Shown: positions 8,445-16,439 of the stretch, one piece after another | How the letters are laid out: each line of letters starts with the position of its first letter | Numbering within the stretch: position 1 is the stretch's first letter | Source of the DNA: Sedimentitalea sp041224545 | GTDB taxonomy: Bacteria; Pseudomonadota; Alphaproteobacteria; Rhodobacterales; Rhodobacteraceae | Reading direction: 5' to 3' | Length of the DNA: 64,000 nt | Assembly (NCBI RefSeq): GCF_041224545.1 | Contig: NZ_JBGFGP010000150.1 | Span: 124,001 to 188,000, forward strand | Position numbers and translations under genes: made by a program | The notes under the pieces: model-generated | What the model was told of the DNA's origin: nothing | The model's database searches: none | Seen by the model: the letters and a program-made list of their open reading frames with translations, nothing else

Positions 8445-11400
8445 TCAGAGCAGCGTCGTCATCACGTCATCCACCTTCTGCCTGACCCGGTCTGCCGCCT
8501 GCTGGCGCACCGGACCATAGCCGCGAATCTCGTCGCAGGCCGAAATGATCTCGATGCAGGCGTTCTCGGTGTCTGGCGACCACGCTGCCGCGACACGGTC
8601 GAGCAGCCCTTCGTACCAGCCAAGCAGATCGCGGTGCATCCGCGCCTCGGCATGATAACCGAACGGGTTGAGCACGGTGCCCCGCAGCCCCTTCATCCGT
8701 GCCAGAACCCTTAGCGCCGGCGTCATCCATGCCCCGAACGCCTGTTTGGACGGTCGGCCGCGCGCGTCTGTCCCGCGGGTCAGGATCGGTGGCGCAAAAT
8801 GGTAGCTGATGCTGAAGTCGCCCTCGAAATGCTGCTTCAGCTCTGCCTCGAACCGCGGATCGGTGTGCAGGCGCGCGACCTCGAATTCATCCTTGTAGGC
8901 CATGAATTTGAAAAGCGACCGCGCCACCGCGCGCAGTGCCGTCGGTGACAGGGTGGTGCGCAGCGCGTCCAATCGATCGCGATAACGCTGCGCATAGGCA
9001 TCGTTCTGATAGTCGGCGAGAAAGGCCGCGCGCCGCCCGATCATTGCTTCGAGCGTCTCTTCTTCAGGGCCTTCGTCCCCGAGGTGCGGTGCGAGCTTCT
9101 CCGGCGAAACCGCCAGAACGCGCCCGAGGGCAAAGGCGGCCTGATTGCGTTCGATCTGGACTCCGTTGAGCAGGATCGCCTGGTGCAGGCTGCCGTCGCT
9201 GACGGGTACAAGACCGGCCTGCCACGCGTAGCCAAGCAACATCACGTTGGCATACACCGCATCCCCGAGCAGCCGTTCTGCGGCCTCGTTGGCGTCAAAG
9301 GCAAACAGGTTCCCGGCCCCGATGGTCCGCGCGATCAGGCTTTCGCGCTCGTCGATGCGCAGCGAGGCATCGCGATGCAACACCAGATCGCCGGTGGGCA
9401 TTTCGGCCCGGTTCAGGACCATGCGCGTTCCGGACCCATAGTGCAGCGATGCCTTCGGCGCGGAACTGACGACGATATCGCCGCCAATCACCGCATCCGC
9501 TGCGCGCGCATCGATGCGCACCTGGTTCACCGCGTCCGGTCGCTCGGCAAGGCGGATATACGAGAGGACCGTGCCGAATTTCTGCGCGAAACCGGTGAAA
9601 TCCAGCACCGAGGACCCGCGTCCCTCCAGATGCGCGGCCATCGTGATCAGTGCGCCGACCGTGACGACGCCGGTTCCGCCGACCCCGGTGACCAGCAGGT
9701 CGAACGGCTCCTTCAGCGACGGCAGGTCCGGCGCGGGAAGGTCGCTGGCCAGCGCGGCGATATCGAGATCTGCGGCCTGCGGCTTGCGGCGCCGGGCGCC
9801 GGTCACCGTGACAAAGCTGGGACAGAAGCCGTTCAGGCACGAGAAATCCTTGTTGCAGGAGTTCAGATTGATCTTGCGTTTGCGTCCCAACGGGGTTTCG
9901 CGCGGCTCGACCGACAAGCAATTGCTCTCGACCGAACAATCGCCGCAGCCCTCGCACACCAGATCGTTGATCCAGGCGAATTTCGGCGGATCGTCCATCG
10001 TGCCGCGCTTGCGGCGGCGGCGTTTCTCGGTGGCGCAGGTCTGTTCGTAGATGATCGCGCTGACGCCGGGCACTTCGCGCAATTCCCGCTGTACGATGTC
10101 CATCTCCGCGCGGTCGTGAAAACTGGTGCCCGCCGGAAAATCGCCGCGGTCGAACTTGTCGATGTCATCGCTGACCAATGCGATCCGCTGCACCCCTTCT
10201 GCACGGCAGGTCTGGGCAATGCCGGTGACAGACACCGGGCCGTCCACCGGCTGGCCACCGGTCATGGCAACGGCGTCGTTATAGAGGATCTTGTAGGTTA
10301 TGTTGGTTTTCGCGGCGACGGCCTGGCGGATCGCAAGGCTGCCCGAATGATACCAAGTGCCTTCGCCGAGGTTCTGGAAAATATGTTTGCCGCCGTTGAA
10401 TTTGCTGGCGACGGTCCAGGGCACGCCCTCACCGCCCATCTGGGCGTAACCCACCGTGTTACGATCCATCCAGCTGGCCATGACATGACAGCCGATGCCG
10501 CTCGCGGCGGTGGATCCTTCAGGCACCTTGGTGCTGGTGTTGTGCGGGCACCCCGAGCAGAAATAGGGCGTGCGGGTTGCGCCGGGTACATTCAGCAGGA
10601 CCGGCGGCGTGTCGGTCAGCGCGCTGGCCTTGGCGGGCAGGTTTTCTTCCGGAAAGAACCGATCCAGCCGCGCTGCGACAATGGGGGCGAGCAGCAGCGG
10701 AGACAATTCACCGGTCCAGGGGATCAACGGATTCATCTGGCTGTCATACTTGCCAACCATGCGTTCGGGTTTGGCACCGGGCCAATCGTAGAAATGCTCC
10801 TTGAACTGGCTCTCGATGATGCCGCGCTTTTCCTCGACAACCAGCACCTCGCGCTTGCCCGACACGAAGTTCAGCGCATCGCGATGCGCCAGGGGCCAGA
10901 CCATGCCCACCTTGTAGATGTCGATGCCCAGACGGCGGCAGGCGCTCTCGTCGAGACCCAGCAGGCGCAGCGCCTCCATCAGGTCGAGATGCCCCTTGCC
11001 GGTGCTGACGAAGCCGAATGTCGCGTCAGGGATGCCATAGATCGCGCGGTCGATCGGGTTCGCTTCGACAAAGGCCTCCACCGCTTTCAGCTTGTGGCCG
11101 ATACGGGTCTCGATCTCGGGGCTGGGCAGGTCGGCGCGGCGCACATGCAGCCCGCCCGGCGGGCCGGTGAAATCGGGCTGCACAAAGTCCCTGTCGGGGT
11201 GTAGTTCAACCGAGCGCGCGGATTCGACGGTTTCCGATACCGCCTTGAACCCGACCCATGTGCCACTGAACCGCGACAGGGCGATGCCGTATTCGCCGTA
11301 TTCGAGATATTCCTCAACCGATGCGGGGTTCAGCGTGGGCATGAACCACGCCATGAAGGCCACGTCCGACTGGTGTGGCATCGACGAGGACACACATCCA

Positions 11401-11858
11401 TGATCGTCGCCTGCGACAACCAGCACTCCGCCGTTGGGGGCCGATCCATAGGCGTTGCCGTGCTTCAGGGCATCGCCCGAGCGGTCGACACCCGGTCCCT
11501 TGCCGTACCACATGGAAAACACGCCCTCGACCTCGCAATGGGGGTCGAGGCTGGCCTGCTGCGCACCCAGAACGGCGGTGGCGCCCAAATCCTCGTTGAC
11601 CGCAGGCATGAAAGTGATCCTGGCCTCCTCCATCCGCGCCTTGGCGCGCCAGAGTTCAAGATCCAGCGCGCCAAGCGGCGAGCCGCGATAGCCGGAGATG
11701 AACCCCGCGGTGTTCCGGCCTGCCGCCTTGTCGCGGCGTGCCTGGTCGAGCATGATCCGCGCCAGTGCCTGCGTCCCCGTCAGGAACACGCGCCCCTTCG
11801 TCAGGGCATAGCGATCGTCAAGCTGATAGGTTGCGAGGTTGGGGTTTGGGTGGGTCAC
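8445..11858 (-). CDS. Indolepyruvate:ferredoxin oxidoreductase, fused alpha-beta-type
   Basis: This 1137-residue enzyme oxidatively decarboxylates aryl pyruvates (from Trp, Phe, Tyr transamination) to aryl-acetyl-CoA with ferredoxin as acceptor. The N-terminal part is IorA-like, with GYRGSPLGALDLELW near residue 50. A thiamine diphosphate domain around 460-540 includes IGCHVMASWMDRNTVGYAQM. A cysteine-rich iron-sulfur segment spans about 630-680 (CEGCGDC, then CNKDFSC). The C-terminal IorB/gamma-like domain begins at GVGGTGVVTVGAL near 722. The GTG at 11858 was chosen because AGGAGG (plus 11864-11869) lies just ahead of it. A start at 11888 would add ten unsupported residues. A divergent Lrp regulator sits 135 nt away. 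Confidence 0.93.
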   Translation of the reverse strand: MTHPNPNLATYQLDDRYALTKGRVFLTGTQALARIMLDQARRDKAAGRNTAGFISGYRGSPLGALDLELWRAKARMEEARITFMPAVNEDLGATAVLGAQQASLDPHCEVEGVFSMWYGKGPGVDRSGDALKHGNAYGSAPNGGVLVVAGDDHGCVSSSMPHQSDVAFMAWFMPTLNPASVEEYLEYGEYGIALSRFSGTWVGFKAVSETVESARSVELHPDRDFVQPDFTGPPGGLHVRRADLPSPEIETRIGHKLKAVEAFVEANPIDRAIYGIPDATFGFVSTGKGHLDLMEALRLLGLDESACRRLGIDIYKVGMVWPLAHRDALNFVSGKREVLVVEEKRGIIESQFKEHFYDWPGAKPERMVGKYDSQMNPLIPWTGELSPLLLAPIVAARLDRFFPEENLPAKASALTDTPPVLLNVPGATRTPYFCSGCPHNTSTKVPEGSTAASGIGCHVMASWMDRNTVGYAQMGGEGVPWTVASKFNGGKHIFQNLGEGTWYHSGSLAIRQAVAAKTNITYKILYNDAVAMTGGQPVDGPVSVTGIAQTCRAEGVQRIALVSDDIDKFDRGDFPAGTSFHDRAEMDIVQRELREVPGVSAIIYEQTCATEKRRRRKRGTMDDPPKFAWINDLVCEGCGDCSVESNCLSVEPRETPLGRKRKINLNSCNKDFSCLNGFCPSFVTVTGARRRKPQAADLDIAALASDLPAPDLPSLKEPFDLLVTGVGGTGVVTVGALITMAAHLEGRGSSVLDFTGFAQKFGTVLSYIRLAERPDAVNQVRIDARAADAVIGGDIVVSSAPKASLHYGSGTRMVLNRAEMPTGDLVLHRDASLRIDERESLIARTIGAGNLFAFDANEAAERLLGDAVYANVMLLGYAWQAGLVPVSDGSLHQAILLNGVQIERNQAAFALGRVLAVSPEKLAPHLGDEGPEEETLEAMIGRRAAFLADYQNDAYAQRYRDRLDALRTTLSPTALRAVARSLFKFMAYKDEFEVARLHTDPRFEAELKQHFEGDFSISYHFAPPILTRGTDARGRPSKQAFGAWMTPALRVLARMKGLRGTVLNPFGYHAEARMHRDLLGWYEGLLDRVAAAWSPDTENACIEIISACDEIRGYGPVRQQAADRVRQKVDDVMTTLL

Positions 11859-11954
11859 GGCAGCCTCCTGCGGTCTTTGGCCCCACATGATACCGCATCA
11901 ATGCCGAAAAATCCTGCCAGAGTGATCGGGGAAATGTTGTGTTTCAGGTTTGGT

Positions 11955-11964
11955 TATTCGAATA
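11955..11964. promoter_or_regulatory. Palindrome TATTCGAATA between divergent ior and lrp genes
   Basis: A perfect 10-bp palindrome sits in an AT-rich stretch, 30 nt before the TTG start of the Lrp/AsnC gene and about 95 nt from the oxidoreductase start. AT-rich dyads are typical Lrp-family binding sites, so it is a candidate operator for both genes. This is inferred from position and symmetry only. Confidence 0.35.
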
Positions 11965-11993
11965 TTGGGTAAAAACCGAAAGGATTATCCGGA

Positions 11994-12455
11994 TTGCCAC
12001 AGATTGATGACCGGGATCAGCGCATTCTGACGCTTTTACAGCAAGACTGCCGACTCTCCAATGCGGAGTTGGCCGAGGCCGTCGGCATGTCGGCCTCGGC
12101 CCTCTGGCGGCGGGTGCGCAGCCTTGAAGAGGCGGGGATTATCGAGCGGTACGGGGCCACCGTGAACCCCGCGCGCATGGGGTTGGAGTTCGAGGCCATC
12201 GTGCACGTGCACCTGGCCCGGCATGATCGCGAAGGCACCAGGGCGTTCATTTCGGCGGTGCAAGGCCGGGGTGAAGTTCAGGAATGTTATGCCACGACCG
12301 GACAGAGCGATTACCACCTGCGGGTGTTATGCCGCGATCTCGAAGCGTTCAACCGGTTTCTCGAAGAGTTCCTGTTCCGCCAGCCGGCAGTGGCGAGCGC
12401 GCAGACCAACGTGGTGTTGCGCACGATCAAGCGCAACGGACCGGTGACGCGCTGA
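11994..12455 (+). CDS. Lrp/AsnC family transcriptional regulator
   Basis: This 153-residue feast/famine regulator has an N-terminal winged helix (residues 4-60: DRDQRILTLLQQDCRLSNAE, GMSASALWRRVRSLEEAGII). A C-terminal RAM ligand-binding domain follows (about 70-145, with CYATTGQSDYHLRV). The start is a TTG at 11994 preceded by GAAAGGA; no better ATG is in frame. It diverges from the indolepyruvate oxidoreductase gene, the usual arrangement of an Lrp-type regulator and its target. An aromatic amino acid or its keto acid is a reasonable inferred effector. Confidence 0.92.
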   Translation: MPQIDDRDQRILTLLQQDCRLSNAELAEAVGMSASALWRRVRSLEEAGIIERYGATVNPARMGLEFEAIVHVHLARHDREGTRAFISAVQGRGEVQECYATTGQSDYHLRVLCRDLEAFNRFLEEFLFRQPAVASAQTNVVLRTIKRNGPVTR

Positions 12456-12459
12456 GCGC

Positions 12460-12921
12460 CTAGATGTTCAGCGCGACGCCGGTCTTTACCGTGTCCATCG
12501 ACACGAAGGTTCGGAATTTACGCACATTTCCATCCTGAAAGAACATGCGCCGGGTAAAGGCCTCGTATGCCACCATGCTTTCGACCACGACGATCAGCAT
12601 GAAATCGGTGTCTCCGGTGACATAGTGGCATTGCTGTACCTCGGGTGCGTCGCGGAACCGTGATTTGGCCGCATCGATGTCCTTGGGCGTTTCGCTGACC
12701 AGTTCGACTTCGACGAATATCGTCAGGGTCAGGCCAACGGCGTCGGGATCGATGCGCGCGACATTGGCGGCGATGACCCCGTCGGCCTGCATCCGCCGTA
12801 TCCGCCGCTGAACCGACGGTGCCGACAGGTTGACCGATTGGCCGATATCGCGCTGTGTCATCATGTTGTCATGCTGCAAAAGGCGCAGGATGGCGATGTC
12901 AAAGGAATCGAGCGGGGTCAT
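12460..12921 (-). CDS. Lrp/AsnC family transcriptional regulator (beside dpaL)
   Basis: This 153-residue protein has the same two-domain layout: helix-turn-helix at about 5-60 (DSFDIAILRLLQHDNMMTQR, NLSAPSVQRRIRRM) and RAM domain at 70-145 (CHYVTGDTDFMLIV). The ATG at 12921 gives the standard family length. A TTG at 12969 is open in frame but would add 16 residues. It is transcribed divergently from diaminopropionate ammonia-lyase across 130 nt, suggesting control of that operon. Its stop lies 4 nt from the stop of the preceding Lrp gene, so the two regulators converge tail to tail. Confidence 0.92.
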   Translation of the reverse strand: MTPLDSFDIAILRLLQHDNMMTQRDIGQSVNLSAPSVQRRIRRMQADGVIAANVARIDPDAVGLTLTIFVEVELVSETPKDIDAAKSRFRDAPEVQQCHYVTGDTDFMLIVVVESMVAYEAFTRRMFFQDGNVRKFRTFVSMDTVKTGVALNI

Positions 12922-12984
12922 GGGGCCATTCAGTGCTGGAGTGCGGAGAAACCGCGATTGATGAAACAAACTTGCATGAACGGG

Positions 12985-13034
12985 GCGAAAATCCAGCCCT
13001 TCTTTCGCAACGTATGCATTATGTTTTCGCGAAA
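12985..13034. promoter_or_regulatory. Cluster of TTTCGC/GCGAAA half-sites in the Lrp-dpaL divergent gap
   Basis: Within about 50 nt the sequence shows GCGAAA, then TTTCGC, then the near-palindrome TTTTCGCGAAA (13024-13034), with ATGCAT between them. Repeated half-sites in a divergent gap next to an Lrp-type gene make this a candidate operator overlapping the dpaL promoter. No experimental consensus is claimed. Confidence 0.3.
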
Positions 13035-13051
13035 TGGCGAGGATGACAACG

Positions 13052-14248
13052 ATGTTTCATAAGAACGATATGCCGACATATGGCGCGCCGCTTGACCCGC
13101 GCGATGCCAGCACTTTGGGCACAGAGGGTGCCGCTGATGTCATGCGGGTGTTGGCGCTGCGCGAAAACAACGCGGCAACACCAATGCACGCATTGCCGGG
13201 TCTGGCCCGCGAACTGGGGCTGGGATCACTTCACGTCAAGGACGAGGGATATCGGTTGGGGCTTGGCAGTTTCAAGGCTCTGGGTGGGGCCTATGCGCTG
13301 CTGCGGCTGGTGCAGGAGCAGGCCTCGCAGCATTGGGGGAGAGAGGTTCCACTGCGCGAGCTGATGTCCCCGGATGTCCGATCCATCGCCGCCGGCATGA
13401 CCTTTGCCTGCGCAACGGACGGCAATCACGGACGCTCGGTTGCACAGGGGGCGCAGCTGATCGGCGCCAATGCCGTGATCTTTGTGCATGCGGGGGTCAG
13501 CGATGCGCGGGTCGATGCGATTGCGGGGTTCGGTGCCCGGATCATCCGGGTGGACGGCAATTACGACGACTCGGTCGCCGAAGCGTCGCGCGTTTCAGAA
13601 CGCGAGGGGTGGACGGTCTTGTCGGACACGTCATGGCCGGGCTATGAACGTATCCCCGCGCTTGTGATGCAGGGCTACACCGCGATTTTGCAAGAGGCGC
13701 TGTCGCAACTTGACGAACCACCCACCCACGTATTCCTTCAGGCCGGGGTTGGCGGGTTCGCCGCGGCGATTGCGGGTCATCTGGCGGTGGTTCTCGGAGA
13801 GCGTCGCCCGCATGTCACGGTGGTCGATCCGGCGCGGGCCGCCTGTCTGTTCCAGAGTGCGAAGGCGGGCCACATCGTCAAGGTCGAGGAGGAGGAGGCC
13901 ACCGTCATGGCGATGCTGGAATGTTACGAACCTTCGCTCGTGGCCTTTCGCGTGCTGGAACGGGTCGCCGACGGTTTCATGACGGTTGACGAAGATGACG
14001 CGATAGAGGTGATGACGCGCATGGCCCATCCGGTCGCGGGCGATCCGGCGGTGGTCTGCGGCGAGAGCGGAGGTGCCGGGCTTGCCGGGCTGTTTGTTGC
14101 TGCGCGGCAGGCCGATATCCGAGAGGTCGTCGGTCTTGGGTCCGGGGCGCGGGTTCTGTGTATCAATACCGAAGGCGCAACCGATCCGGCGCTGTACGAG
14201 CGATTGACCGGGCGGCGCCCGCAAGACGTGCCGGGGGCGGAGGCATGA
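13052..14248 (+). CDS. dpaL: Diaminopropionate ammonia-lyase
   Basis: This 398-residue PLP enzyme of the tryptophan synthase beta fold splits 2,3-diaminopropionate into pyruvate and two ammonia. GLGSFKALGGAYALL near residue 75 holds the PLP lysine. GNHGRSVAQGA, QAGVGGFAAAIAGHL and the C-terminal CGESGGAGLAGL are family segments. The ATG at 13052 has GAGGA about 8 nt upstream and gives the same length as E. coli YgeX. ATGs at 13034 and 13043 are less well placed. The stop overlaps the start of the M20 hydrolase gene, so the two are coupled, matching the ygeX-ygeY adjacency in E. coli. Confidence 0.9.
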   Translation: MFHKNDMPTYGAPLDPRDASTLGTEGAADVMRVLALRENNAATPMHALPGLARELGLGSLHVKDEGYRLGLGSFKALGGAYALLRLVQEQASQHWGREVPLRELMSPDVRSIAAGMTFACATDGNHGRSVAQGAQLIGANAVIFVHAGVSDARVDAIAGFGARIIRVDGNYDDSVAEASRVSEREGWTVLSDTSWPGYERIPALVMQGYTAILQEALSQLDEPPTHVFLQAGVGGFAAAIAGHLAVVLGERRPHVTVVDPARAACLFQSAKAGHIVKVEEEEATVMAMLECYEPSLVAFRVLERVADGFMTVDEDDAIEVMTRMAHPVAGDPAVVCGESGGAGLAGLFVAARQADIREVVGLGSGARVLCINTEGATDPALYERLTGRRPQDVPGAEA

Positions 14249-15396
14249 GGGATTTTTCGCGGCTGGAAAAGCGGATGACCGCGTGGCGGCGCGACCTGCA
14301 TCAACACCCGGAGTTCGGCTTTGAAGAGACGCGCACGGCGGCGTTCGTGGCGCGTACCCTGCGCGAATTGGGAATGGAGGTTGCCGAAGGTATTGGCGGA
14401 ACCGGGGTCGTCGGCACGCTGCGGCGCGGTCGGTCAAACCGGGCGATTGCCCTGCGGGCGGATATGGACGCCCTGCGCATTTCCGAGGCATCCGGGGGCG
14501 AATGGGCCTCGCGCAGCGAAGGCCTCATGCATGCCTGCGGTCATGACGGACATACCGCGATGCTGCTGGGCGCCGCGCAGATGCTGGCGGAAGATGGCGG
14601 GTTTGACGGAACGGTGCGTTTCCTGTTCCAGCCGGCCGAGGAATGGGGGCGCGGCGCGCAGGCGATGCTTGATGACGGTCTTTGCGAGCGCTTTCCGTTT
14701 GACGAGGTTTACGGGCTGCACAACATGCCGGGGCTTCCGGTCGGTCAGGTGCGCACGCGCGCGGGCGCGCTGATGTCGGCCGAGGATATCTTTGAAATCC
14801 GGTTGACCGGACGGGGCGGACACGCGTCGCAACCGCATCTTCTGCGCGAGGTGATGTTGCCGGCCTGCGCGCTGGTGCAGGACCTGCAAACCATCGTGGC
14901 GCGACGGCTGGACCCCGCGCAGATGGCGGTGATCTCGGTGACCGAACTCGTTACCGATGGCACCCGCAACGCATTGCCCGGCACCGCGCGGATTCTCGGG
15001 GATGTGCGCAGTTTCGCACCGTCGGTGTCCGAGACGATCGAGACCGAAATGCGCCGGATCGCGGCGGGCCGTGCGGCGCAGCACGGGCTGGCTTGCGACG
15101 TCAACTATTCGCGCGAATTCGTGCCCCTGCTCAACGATGCGGACCTGACGCGCGCTGCGATGGAAGCGGCCCGCGCGGTGTCGCAGGACGTGTCGGAGCT
15201 GGCCGCACCGATGACCGCATCCGAGGATTTTGCCCGTTTGCTCGCGCATGCGCCGGGGTGTTTCCTGCTTGTCGGGGCGGGGGAGGACACGGCCCCGCTG
15301 CATAGCCCCGCCTATGATTTCAATGATGACAGTCTGCTGCATGGCGCCTCTTTGCATGCCGCGATCGTGCGCGGCCGACTTGCGCCCGCGACCTGA
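14245..15396 (+). CDS. M20 family amidohydrolase (N-acyl amino acid hydrolase type)
   Basis: This 383-residue zinc amidohydrolase is of the hippurate/IAA-amino acid hydrolase branch. Metal-binding landmarks are HACGHDGHTAML near 95, QPAEEWGRGAQAML near 130 and a C-terminal ASEDFARLL. RGGHASQPH belongs to the lid/dimerization domain. The ATG at 14245 overlaps the dpaL stop and is preceded by GGAGG; longer in-frame starts would run into dpaL. Coupling to dpaL suggests it frees diaminopropionate, or a related amino acid, from an N-acyl form. That substrate is an inference. Confidence 0.88.
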   Translation: MRDFSRLEKRMTAWRRDLHQHPEFGFEETRTAAFVARTLRELGMEVAEGIGGTGVVGTLRRGRSNRAIALRADMDALRISEASGGEWASRSEGLMHACGHDGHTAMLLGAAQMLAEDGGFDGTVRFLFQPAEEWGRGAQAMLDDGLCERFPFDEVYGLHNMPGLPVGQVRTRAGALMSAEDIFEIRLTGRGGHASQPHLLREVMLPACALVQDLQTIVARRLDPAQMAVISVTELVTDGTRNALPGTARILGDVRSFAPSVSETIETEMRRIAAGRAAQHGLACDVNYSREFVPLLNDADLTRAAMEAARAVSQDVSELAAPMTASEDFARLLAHAPGCFLLVGAGEDTAPLHSPAYDFNDDSLLHGASLHAAIVRGRLAPAT

Positions 15397-15605
15397 CGTC
15401 GGGCAGCCTGAAATCACCGGAGCTGAACAGGAGACGATGCGCGCTATGTCGAACGTCCCGGGCCGGCATCGCCGCGCTTTCCGGCGCACGGCATGACACC
15501 GGGGCAGAAATTGCGCAAAGACTGGTTCCCGGTGATCTGGACACGGGCGGACGGTGCGGGATAATCGGTTCGGATCAGGTGCCGGGCAGGGAGGACGTCG
15601 CGCGC

Positions 15606-16379
15606 GTGGACAGGCTGAAGCAGACGGTGAAAGAACTCTATACCGGCAGATCGCGTCGCGCCGAGATCTTTCGCTATGCCCTGATCGTCTTTGACGCGGT
15701 AACGATCCTGTTTTTCCTCGTGACCGCGCCGATGCCGTTGTCCCCGAAGCTGGAACTGTTCAGTGCGCTGATCGGGGTCGTCATCCTCATGGATTTTGCC
15801 GCGCGTCTCTGGATCGCACCGGACAGACGCAAGATGCTGCGCAAGGTCTATGCGATCGCGGATGTCATTGTCATCGCCAGCCTTCTGCTTGGCCCGTTCC
15901 TGCACGAAGATCTGGCCTTTCTGCGAATCCTGCGGGCGCTGCGTTTCATCCAGTCCTATCACCTGCTGCATGATCTGCGGCGGGTCAGCCCGTTCTTCCG
16001 GCGCAACGAGGACTCGGTCATCGCATTGATCAACCTGCTGGTCTTTGTCTTTTTCACCGCGTCGCTGGTCTATGCGCTGTTCGGCGGTGAGGATGCCGGG
16101 TTCGAAGGTTATGTCGATGCGCTTTATTTCACGGTGACCACGCTCACGACCACAGGCTATGGAGACATCCTTCCGGTCACGGTCGGCCAGAAGCTATTGG
16201 CGGTATTCATCATGGTGGTCGGTGTGGCGCTGTTCGTGCGTCTGGCGCAGGCGCTGATTCAGCCGTCAAAGGTCAGCTACAAGTGTCCGACCTGCGGTCT
16301 GCTCAAACACGAGCCGGATGCGGTTCACTGCAAACATTGCGGCGAAACGCTGAAAATCGAAACGACGGGGATGACCTGA
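15606..16379 (+). CDS. Voltage-gated-type potassium channel with C-terminal zinc ribbon
   Basis: This 257-residue inner-membrane ion channel has six predicted membrane segments. An arginine-bearing S4-like helix reads LRILRALRFIQSYHLLHDLRR. The pore loop TTTGYGD near residues 181-187 is the K+ selectivity filter. After the last helix, a soluble tail of about 35 residues contains CPTCG and CKHCG (about 226-248), a four-cysteine zinc ribbon. The start chosen is the GTG at 15606, 10 nt after GGAGGA; a GTG at 15579 is an alternative. A zinc ribbon here is unusual compared with KcsA- or Kch-type channels and could sense metal or redox state, or only stabilise the tail. Confidence 0.85.
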   Translation: MDRLKQTVKELYTGRSRRAEIFRYALIVFDAVTILFFLVTAPMPLSPKLELFSALIGVVILMDFAARLWIAPDRRKMLRKVYAIADVIVIASLLLGPFLHEDLAFLRILRALRFIQSYHLLHDLRRVSPFFRRNEDSVIALINLLVFVFFTASLVYALFGGEDAGFEGYVDALYFTVTTLTTTGYGDILPVTVGQKLLAVFIMVVGVALFVRLAQALIQPSKVSYKCPTCGLLKHEPDAVHCKHCGETLKIETTGMT

Positions 16380-16387
16380 GGTCGCGT

Positions 16388-16434
16388 GTCGCGTTTCGCG
16401 ACAAACCCGAATAATCAGGCAGCGTCTGAAATCA
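16388..16434. repeat. Half copy of the dispersed palindromic repeat
   Basis: This stretch lies between the convergent stops of the channel gene and the following minus-strand gene. It includes the hairpin GTCGCG-TTT-CGCGAC (16388-16402). Read on the minus strand, it matches the right half of the 29601-29700 element: TGATTTCAG, then a CGCTGCC-type stretch, a TGATT-CGGGTTT stretch, and CGCGAAACGC. Confidence 0.6.
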
Positions 16435-16439
16435 AGGCT

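Noticed and set aside
9084..11204. 706-codon open frame on the plus strand opposite the indolepyruvate oxidoreductase
   Set aside because: It is an antisense shadow produced by high third-position GC. Its translation is low-complexity, rich in Arg, Gln, Asp and His, with no recognisable domain, whereas the opposite strand encodes a full enzyme.
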